From: Liopterus haemorrhoidalis
Taxonomy: Eukaryota > Arthropoda > Insecta > Coleoptera > Dytiscidae
Direction: 5' to 3'
Length of the DNA: 64,000 nucleotides
NCBI GenBank assembly: GCA_963971575.1
Contig: OZ020624.1
Span: forward strand, 2,671,001 to 2,735,000
This document shows positions 57,276 through 64,000 of this stretch, one piece after another. Position 1 is the stretch's first letter. Each line of letters begins with the position of its first letter. The notes under the pieces were generated by a model. That model was not told where the DNA came from, did not search any database, and was given only the letters and a program-made list of their open reading frames with translations. A program made the translations under genes and the position numbers.

Positions 57276-57645
57276 GGGAGTTTATTTTCCTGGAGACGTT
57301 ATAGAATCGGCAGGATCTCCCGAGGAATGTATGTACATCATAGCAACTGGTGCCGTAGCAGTTTACAACCCTGACGGAGAGGAACTTTACCACCTGGTTG
57401 AAGGAGAGCATTTCGGTGTGCACACTATTCAGCCACAGTCTGTTAATTGGAAATACACTGTTATAGCGATAGAAGTATGTGAGATATATAGATTAAGCAA
57501 AAGAAATTACGAAGAAAAAATCACTCAGCATGACGAGAGATTTATAGAAAGGATGACTTCGGAGATCACCACTAAGGCATCAATGATGGACCTCGAAGAT
57601 CCTTGGCGTGATACTTTAACTTTACGTAGAAAAGGACAAAATTAG
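57276..57645 (+). CDS. HCN/CNG-like channel paralogue 2, exon 2 (cyclic-nucleotide-binding fold)
   Basis: The acceptor TTTTGACAG/GGGAGT joins in phase 2. Residues 441-563 read GVYFPGDVIESAGSPEECMY, IATGAVAVYNPDGEELYHLV, then EHFGVHTIQPQSVNWKYTVI and EVCEIYRLSKRNYEEKITQH, a CNBD beta-roll and C-helix. As in paralogue 1, the phosphate-binding cassette lacks the conserved Glu (Val follows FG) and the Arg-Thr pair. The C-terminal tail differs from that of paralogue 1. AATAAA at 57647-57652 starts two bases after the stop codon, so the 3' UTR would be very short. Confidence 0.9.
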
Positions 57646-57726
57646 AAATAAATAGTAAATATGTAATTTGTTTTATTTATTGAGTAGTTTATCTAGAGGT
57701 GAAACAACTGACCCTAATTTATTAAA

Positions 57727-57862
57727 AAATTGATGTGAAGTGTGAATTTTCACTCATTTCAGGGTTTCGCAGGTATATAATAAGTGAAGGCAGCATGAGC
57801 CAGGGCCGGCCCGACGAATTCTAGCGCCCCAGGCAAATATTTGAATTGCGCCCCTTAATGAA
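57727..57862. repeat. Family C start fragment and hAT-like end
   Basis: TTGATGTGAAGTGTGAATTT and AGGGTTTCGCAGGTATATAA are a family C start (C4). From about 57798, CAGGGCCGGCCCGACGAATT and CTAGCGCCCC resemble the hAT-type ends at 36.5 kb. Confidence 0.5.
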
Positions 57863-57982
57863 TGATAGGTATATTCATAGACAAGGTATATTTTTTAAAA
57901 TATATATTATTTATATTGGTATTAAGCCCATTTTTGAATAAATAAATAAAATTATTATAAAGGCAGAATCATCTACTAAAAA

Positions 57983-58710
57983 AAACCAGTGGCGAAGGGA
58001 AACCTCCGCTAGACTTGCCCTCCCAAAAAAAAAAAATAAACAAAAAAAAATTTGTTTAATTTTTTTTTTAAATATTTAGATAAATCTTCAAAAATACATC
58101 AAATTGTTCTATACAAATTTTTGTCCAAGGCTTGGTTTACTTGTTACGAATTGATTATCATGACCATGGAAACGTTACATATAAGAATGAAAAAATTGAG
58201 ACGTGGAAAAATTTTTAATAATTTTACAAAAAATTTTGAAAATTTTTCGTTTTATCAAAAAACGTCTCAAATAAAAGTTATTAGTTATTGCATTTATAGT
58301 AACTTTTGTTTAATAAATTTTTTCGAAATATTTTTCTGTTGCTAAATATTCGCAAAAATCTTAAAATCGACACGAGTAAACTCCCATTTCTATTCAAACG
58401 ATCTTTATAAAAAACAATAGGGTCTTCCCATTTAATAGGAGAATTTTTTAGTATCAAAACGAATTCTCTAAGTTGAACCGTTCTTGAGTTATCGTGTATA
58501 CATACAGACACACACACACACACACAGACACACAGCCACACAGACACACAGACACACACACACACACACAGACACACACACATACGGACGGCACTTCGAA
58601 AATAGGTTTTTTGGATTCCCTGGAACATGAAACGTGGTCATCAGTCAAAATCTCGACAAAATTTTCGCGATTACAATACTTGCCCCTTATATATTAAGGT
58701 CGGGCAAGTA
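57983..58710 (-). mobile_element. Family B element (B4)
   Basis: It runs from AAAACCAGTGGCGAAGGGAA and CCTCCGCTAGACTTGCCCTC through the family-A-like half and a CA/CAGA microsatellite (58502-58583) to TATTAAGGTCGGGCAAGTA. It directly abuts C5. Confidence 0.85.
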
Positions 58711-58712
58711 AA

Positions 58713-59890
58713 AATTGATGTGAAGTGTGAATTTTCACAGATTTCAGGGCTTTGCAGGTATTTGGTAAGTGAATGATGATTATCTGGGATGCCAAAATAA
58801 ATTTTATGTTAAAATATTTTTTTTGTTAATTTTAATTCGAACCCCTGATACCATTATTTAGGTTTCTAAATATGTGCAGTATATTTTTTTTATGTAGCAA
58901 GGTTCATTAAGAATTTTAAAAATTGTGCCTATGGCTTCCATTGGTTGTTATACGTTCCACCCCTCTGATTTCGTGTACATTGAAATAGAATTAAATTATA
59001 ATTTAAACAATTTCCACTGGTTATTAAATTTACGCTTTTAATAATTAAATGCAACATTTGCCAAAATATAATTAGAATTTAAAAAAAATAATTTAAACAA
59101 CATAAAAATTTAAAAAAAAACAAAATAATATTGTCTCTTCTCTCGCAGGGTTCGATCCCTTTCGGATCGAGTTACTTGGGTGATAAGCGTCAAAACCACT
59201 ACACCAGTATACACGTTCCAGTGTAACGTGTTACAAAGCTATAACTTGTGTACATTATTAGCAAAAAATCACAAAAATGCGTTTTTTTCAAAAAACGTAA
59301 TCTGATCAAAAATTCCTGTTGTACTATTTCGGTTCACACCAATGTACATTGCTTAGAATTTTTTCAGATTTTTAGTTTAAACCATCTGGGCTACAGGTGT
59401 GGGACAAAAATTTTTTGCACAATTTTGGCAAAAATGCTTCAAAATAATTTATTTTGCAAAAATAAAAATTTTATCGTTAATCCACGTATCAAGAGCTTTC
59501 ATTTGATACCCTACTCAGAATTATAAAAAAATATATTTTTTTTCAATGAGCACATATTTATTTATATTTTTAGGGGGATATGTTTTTTTAGATGTTAGAC
59601 TCTCTAGGTTTAGCCGTTTGGCTACAATTTTTACCGAACAGACAGACAGACGACAAAATGACGGTATAAGGGTAAATACATATTTATTTATATATATCCC
59701 ATGTTGTATTTTTTTGAACTCTCTATAGTTTTCCTATATGTGGGTCAAAAAGTTGTACAAGTATGCCAAATTGCAACTTTCTGTGTTCAGCCGTTTGGCT
59801 AAAATTTCTACCGTACAGACCGACAGACAGACAGACACATGAGTGACGTTATAAGGGTTTTTTGGTGGTCATACCTACAAAACCCCTAAA
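58713..59890 (+). mobile_element. Family C element (C5)
   Basis: It starts TTGATGTGAAGTGTGAATTT and carries a tRNA-like module (59141-59210), TGATACCCTACTCAGAATTA and short CAGA tracts (59637-59655, 59816-59836). Its ends are of the ATACCTACAAAACCCCTAAA type. The terminal block occurs more than once (to about 60060), so it may be two overlapping copies. Confidence 0.75.
59141..59210 (-). repeat. tRNA-like module inside family C (copy C5)
   Basis: The minus strand reads ACTGGTGTAGTGGTTTTGAC (A box) and AAGGGATCGAACCCTGCGAG (B box). It is the best preserved of the three modules. Confidence 0.6.
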
Positions 59891-60060
59891 AACAGAGTTG
59901 TATTTAAAATTTATTTATTTTAAGACTATTTCTTACAAAAATGTGCTAAAAGTATTACTGTCCCAAAGAAATTAAAGTAAAAATCCAAGACTAAGTAAAA
60001 ATTCAGACACATGAGTGACGTTATAAGGGTTTTTTGGTGGTCATACCTACAAAACCCTAA
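59891..60060 (+). repeat. Extra family C 3' end
   Basis: CACATGAGTGACGTTATAAG and TCATACCTACAAAACCCTAA repeat the end seen at 59830-59887. It ends just before the protease gene's poly(A) signal region. Confidence 0.6.
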
Positions 60061-60070
60061 CAAGAATAAT

Positions 60071-60080
60071 TTTATTTATT
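60071..60080 (-). terminator. Poly(A) signals of the serine protease gene
   Basis: AATAAATAAA on the minus strand (plus-strand TTTATTTATT) lies about 38 bp past the stop codon at 60118-60120. Confidence 0.6.
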
Positions 60081-60117
60081 AAAATAATTACAGTTCATTT
60101 ATAAACCATCTCATTTA

Positions 60118-60325
60118 TTAGTGAACTCCGGTATTATTTGTGATCCAGTCCCTAATAGCAGGATAAGCGACGTTGGCATAAACTCCAGGGTGACGTGGTT
60201 CAGCGCAACCCCATCCCCAGGAGACGATCCCCACCTGTACATTGGATGATCGGTCAACCAATGGTCCACCAGAATCTCCCTGGCATGCGTCTTTACGTCC
60301 TGCGGCAAAACCAGCGCAGATCATA
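60118..60325 (-). CDS. Trypsin-like serine protease, last exon
   Basis: The minus strand reads [20 protein letters not shown], then a [20 protein letters not shown] block and an IRDWI tail to TAA at 60118. The catalytic Ser lies in GDSGGP. Asp six residues before it ([10 protein letters not shown]) is the trypsin S1-pocket Asp189. The cysteines of the 168-182 and 191-220 disulfides are present. The acceptor TTGACAG/T joins in frame (AG+T gives Ser) to the exon at 63172-63272, giving ...TESMICAGF. S1 family proteases of this kind are secreted digestive or haemolymph enzymes; which applies here cannot be told. The stop codon falls shortly after the final helix. Confidence 0.92.
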
Positions 60326-60349
60326 CTGTCAATAAAAAATAAGTTATTA

Positions 60350-61443
60350 CAGTCTGTTCCAAACGGTTAAGCGGAACTAGATTTTGCAATCTAGTTAATT
60401 TCATCGCTTAAATCGTGCTTTTCGGTCGTTTTGTTTAAGCTTTGTAAATCATACTTACAATTAACATTTTTTGGTTAAGGTTAATATCATTTTCTTTATA
60501 TTTTGATATTTTGTGCATTCTTAATACAAATTTCCCATTTATTTATTTTTTTTGTCATTAAAATTTGTAAAAACCAGTGGCGAAGGGAAACCTCCGCTAG
60601 ACTTGCCCTCCCATAAAAAAAAAATGTAAATTAAAAAAAAAAAAAATTAAATATTTAGATAAATCTTCAAAAATACATCAAATTATGTTCTATACAAATT
60701 TTTGTCCAAGGCTTGCTTTACTAGTTACGAATTAATTATCATGACCATGGAAACGTTACACATAAGTATGAAAAAATTTAGACTTGGAAAAATTTTAAAT
60801 AATTTTACAAAAATTTTTCGAAATTTTTCGTTTTATCAAAAAACGTCTCAAATAAAAGTTATTAGTTATTGCATTTATAGTAACTTTTGTTTAATAAATT
60901 TTTTCGAAATATTTTTCTGTTGCTAAATATTCGCAAAAATCTTAAAATCGACACGAGTAAACTCCCATTTCTAGTCTACCGATTTTCATAAAAAACAATA
61001 GGGTTCTTCCCATTTAATAGGAGAATTTTTTAGTGCCAGAACGAACTCTTTAAGTTAAACCGTTTTTGAGTTATCGTGTATACACACAGACACACAGACA
61101 GACAGACACACAGACAGACACACACACACACACACACATACGAACGGCACTTCGAAAATAGGTTTTTTGGATTCCCTGGACCATGAAACGTGGTCATCCG
61201 TCAAAATCTCGACATCGAAAATTTTCGCGATTACAATACTTGCCCCTTATATATATTAAGGTCGAGCAAGTAAAAAATAATTTAATTTTGACATGTCATT
61301 CGTTTCTATGGTTTCATTGTTGGAATTTTAAATTTTGACATTCCAACGTGAAAAATGAAATAACCCCAGCAAGGTCCCTTCTCGTGACAACCTAAAAGAA
61401 CGAAAATCCCATTTAGTTCCGCTTAACCGTTTGGAACAGACTG
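60350..61443. mobile_element. MITE family D copy split by family B
   Basis: Terminal repeats CAGTCTGTTCCAAACGGTTA at 60350 and its inverse ending at 61443 are TA-flanked. Removing the family B element at 60570-61272 leaves a MITE of normal length. The MITE ends 24 bp from the splice acceptor. Confidence 0.9.
60570..61272 (-). mobile_element. Family B element (B5) nested in MITE D
   Basis: It runs from AAACCAGTGGCGAAGGGAAA to TATTAAGGTCGAGCAAGTA. It contains the family-A-like half, a CACA/CAGA core at 61083-61140 and GGATTCCCTGGACCATGAAA. The host sequence rejoins as TTGTAAAAAATAATTT with no clear duplication, as expected for Helitron-type insertion. Confidence 0.85.
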
Positions 61444-61449
61444 TAGGTA

Positions 61450-62985
61450 TGTTCCATTTGCACCTTCGCGTTATACTGCTAAACACTAGCAGTAAAACGC
61501 TGCAGTTAGCAGTTTACTACTAAAAACTGGTAACATACAGCGAGTTTAATTTTCTGTTCGATTTGTTTATACGTAAAGAATAAGAAGTATGTCTGACGTA
61601 AATGTTAAATGTCAGATAACTTTCCAGCTTAAGAATATTTTTACGATTTGGTTCGGAGATTATCTTGTGTGTCGAATAGGGTGACCAGACGTACTCTTTT
61701 TAAGAGTATTATACTATTTTTTTGAGTAATATTTTCTATACTCTTACTTTTTATAAAAAAACCTGAATATACTCTTTTTTGATGGTCACTTGTTTTTATT
61801 ACTTCTAGTTTAGAAGTGAGGACCTTTTTTTTTTGCTCATCACTTCTATTTTGGGAGTGAAGACCTTTTTTTTTGCTCGTCACTAGTATTTTTGAATGAG
61901 GACCTCTATTTTTTGCTCATTATTTGAATTTTTGGAGTGTAACCTTTTTTTTAGTATACTCTTTTTCTGTGAAAAAAATCTGGTCAGCCTAGTGTCGAAA
62001 GGGTGAAAAATATTAGATATATTTAATGGATCTTGAAATATTATCAAATCCAGAATCATCTGATTCAGATTTAGATTTTTCGAGTTCGGATGATGAAGTT
62101 ATGAACTGTATTTGCGAGGTTTACAAAATGCCCCAGGATAGAAAACTGAAAAATTTTGTAGAAACTATTGTCTTAGGATATTCAAAAAAAGAATTTGTAA
62201 GACATTTGCCATCAAAGAATATAGTATAAATATAAAAACAAATATGCTAGCCATATTCCTGTCAAAAAGTCAAAAACAAAGTACCAACCATTTATTCTTT
62301 ATCTATGGTACCAACTCAAAAAGGTAAACAAACACAGCCCCAACAAATAATCCGCAAGATAAGCAGCTGTAACTTTTTCACAGTAGCGTAATAAACTGGC
62401 AGTAAATTACGACAAATCGAACAGATTTGCAGTAAAGTGGGAAATACAACGAGTTTGACGGCGCGTTGATGCCGTTCGTACGGCGCTATCTGTCAGGAGA
62501 AAGTTAAACCCAAGCTGTCGTATGCAAGTGCACAGAATGGACAACGTTCTACGCCGTTCGACCGCCGTTGATACTGAATGTTCGTCAACTTCCAACTTTT
62601 GACGCCGTTGAACGTTGACGCAGAACACCTAACCACAGTTTTTACTGAATAATAAAGTGTTTGTATGTATAAATAACTTGCATACAACATAAATAACATC
62701 ACACACAAGTCTTCATAATCCATTATACTTTTAATAAAAGAAAGCGCACGTATAAATGCAGATATAGGTTGTCAAGTGACACTTGACGGCGTTAAAAATT
62801 ATTGCATTGTGTTCAGGCGAAAATTCTCAACGGCGCTAACGCAACGCTGTCGCAAATGACGCCGCGCTGACGGCGTAGCGCGCTGTGTATTCTGTTCCAG
62901 GCTTTACTGAGAAACAAAACGAACAGATTTTTTTAACGCGGCAGTAAACAGTAACTGCAAATGTGAAAATTGAACACTCCTATTA
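61450..62985 (+). mobile_element. Unclassified element with acidic ORF and tandem repeats
   Basis: The segment contains CAGTAAAACGCTGCAGTTAG and related GCAGTAAA repeats near both ends. Four tandem units of GAGGACC-T(n)-GCTC-CACTT (61800-61950) follow, then a short ORF (62026-62229, 67 aa, MDLEILSNPESSDSDLDFSS, acidic N-terminus as in some PIF/Harbinger-associated proteins). A GC-rich block with repeated GACGGCG/CGCCGTC (62450-62890) may be a separate nested element. The ends are not certain. Confidence 0.4.
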
Positions 62986-63039
62986 TAAAGTGCGTTCGGC
63001 ATAAACTAATATACGTAGGTTCCCCACAAACTTTCTATG

Positions 63040-63135
63040 TGGAACCGTTTGGCTACAATTTCTACCGTACAGACAGACACCTGAGTGACGTTGTAGGGTT
63101 TTTTTTGGAGGTAATACGTCCAAAACCCTATAAAT
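63040..63135 (+). repeat. Family C 3' fragment
   Basis: CCGTTTGGCTACAATTTCTA, CAGACAGACACCTGAGTGAC and CCAAAACCCTATAA are the end of family C. Confidence 0.6.
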
Positions 63136-63171
63136 AAAATTGCAGGTCAAATTTGAACTTTCGTATATTAC

Positions 63172-63272
63172 CTTTCAGTGACAGTATTATAATAGTCCTT
63201 ATTACATTTTTCTCGACTTATGGCGGGTACCGCGACTGCTTGAAGATCCTCTGGGAGTATATCTCCATCTCC
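63172..63272 (-). CDS. Trypsin-like serine protease, penultimate exon
   Basis: This 101-nt exon lies between the acceptor TTTTGCAG/GG and the donor GAAAG/GTAATA on the minus strand. It encodes GDGDILPEDLQAVAVPAISR, then EKCNKDYYNTVTE and a split Ser codon. This matches the S1 protease stretch between the GWG motif and MICAG (LQ.V.VP..S...C), including the Cys that pairs in the 168-182 disulfide. It was found by splice logic, being too short for an ORF search. Exons with the catalytic His and Asp lie beyond the right edge. Confidence 0.87.
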
Positions 63273-64000
63273 CTGCAAAATAATATAGACGACTAACAAA
63301 TAATACTTTGAATAGCATCACACAACTTTAATAACAATAATTAGTCCAGGGCGGATCTGTTTTGAGATAGATGTTGAGAGGGGGCACCCTAATTTTTGCA
63401 GAAATTGCTTCGAAATAACTCACATAACAATAATTGAGTTATCCTCCCCGCCAAAAAGTTCGGGAACATTGTTTAAAAATTGAAAATATTAAAAAATTAA
63501 GAAAAAAATCATTTTTTTTTCTTCTTTTTGAACCCATAGCTGTGAAATTATTCATTTATGAGAAAAGTTATGAGGAAAAAAAAGTTTCGTAATTAAATTT
63601 CCTACAAGATAGGATTATTTAGAAATTTCAAAAATTGTTAAACTTTCTGCAAAATAGCAATAACTGCTGAAAAAAACACTAAAAAACATGTGTTTGCATT
63701 TTACTTTTTTTAATGACTTGTATTGTACTTAGGACCTCCAAATTTCACCCTGTAAAACTTTATGATATGATAAAACAACACTGTAAATTTCATTAGGATC
63801 GGTTTGATAGGTTTTGCAAAATAATTTTGCAATCCAGGATTTACAAAAAAAATTGCAATTTTGCAAAATAATGCAGGACGCAAAGTAAAGCAGATAGAAG
63901 GTTGAAATTTTTTTTACATATAGAAGAACACTTCACCTTTCATCTGCAATTTGCAGAATTGAAATTGGTTAATTAGGACGGCGTTGGGAATTTTTTAAAA
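63273..64000. other. Upstream intron sequence of the protease gene
   Basis: It is AT-rich with no further protease exon visible on the minus strand. It contains a repeated AAAATTGC/TTGCAAAATA-type stretch but no defined element. Confidence 0.4.

Larger units (their letters stand above)
60326..63171 (-). other. Intron of the serine protease gene
   Basis: The 2.85-kb intron (donor GAAAG/GTAATA at 63171, acceptor at 60326) contains a family D MITE with a nested family B element, then an element remnant (about 61450-62985) and a family C end fragment (about 63040-63135). Confidence 0.8.

Noticed and set aside
58281..58697. Frames of VCVCVCV or HTHTHT type (also 19690-19905)
   Set aside because: They are translations of TG/CA microsatellites inside family B.
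61641..61883. Minus-strand Lys-rich frame as a small protein
   Set aside because: It is a translation of the A/T-rich tandem motif with GAGGACC and T runs.

Overview
The window looks like nuclear DNA of an insect with a large, AT-rich, transposon-packed genome. The evidence is a beta-1,3-glucan-recognition protein (CBM39 type), GT-AG introns several kb long, many mariner, hAT, PIF-like and LINE remnants, and a short TTAGG-type run. A beetle-like genome is plausible, but the order cannot be proved from this sequence. Four real genes are visible and they occupy only a few percent of the window.

Layout. (1) 0.7-4.7 kb, minus strand: the first two exons of a secreted beta-1,3-glucan-recognition protein. 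Its 3' part (the glucanase-like domain) lies beyond the left edge. A perfect kappaB-type motif sits just upstream of its ATG. (2) 4.8-43.5 kb: about 39 kb with no gene I can recognise. It is filled with nested transposons. (3) 44.1-57.6 kb, plus strand: a tandem pair of divergent HCN/CNG-like channel genes. Each has two exons with the intron at the same codon and in the same phase. The spliced products are 561 and 563 residues. Both have a degenerate selectivity filter and a cyclic-nucleotide pocket lacking the usual Glu/Arg pair. (4) 60.1-63.3 kb, minus strand: the last two exons of a trypsin-like S1 serine protease. Its His/Asp exons lie beyond the right edge.

The repeats are structured. 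Three families (called A, B and C here) share one architecture: subterminal inverted repeats and an internal GTCT/CAGA or TG/CA microsatellite, like non-autonomous Helentron/DINE elements. Family C also carries a tRNA-like module. Family D is a roughly 365-430 bp TA-flanked MITE with at least ten copies or fragments. Many elements have clear target-site duplications, so insertion order can be read, for example mariner interrupted by a LINE that is itself interrupted by a DNA element. The introns of the channel genes and of the protease are built almost entirely of such insertions, some of them 13-34 bp from splice sites.

The genes do not form one pathway. The recognition protein and the protease could both act extracellularly (immunity or digestion), whereas the channels are membrane proteins. 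The channel pair is the best candidate for unusual biology. Names, ranges and families were assigned by eye; no database search or alignment program was run.
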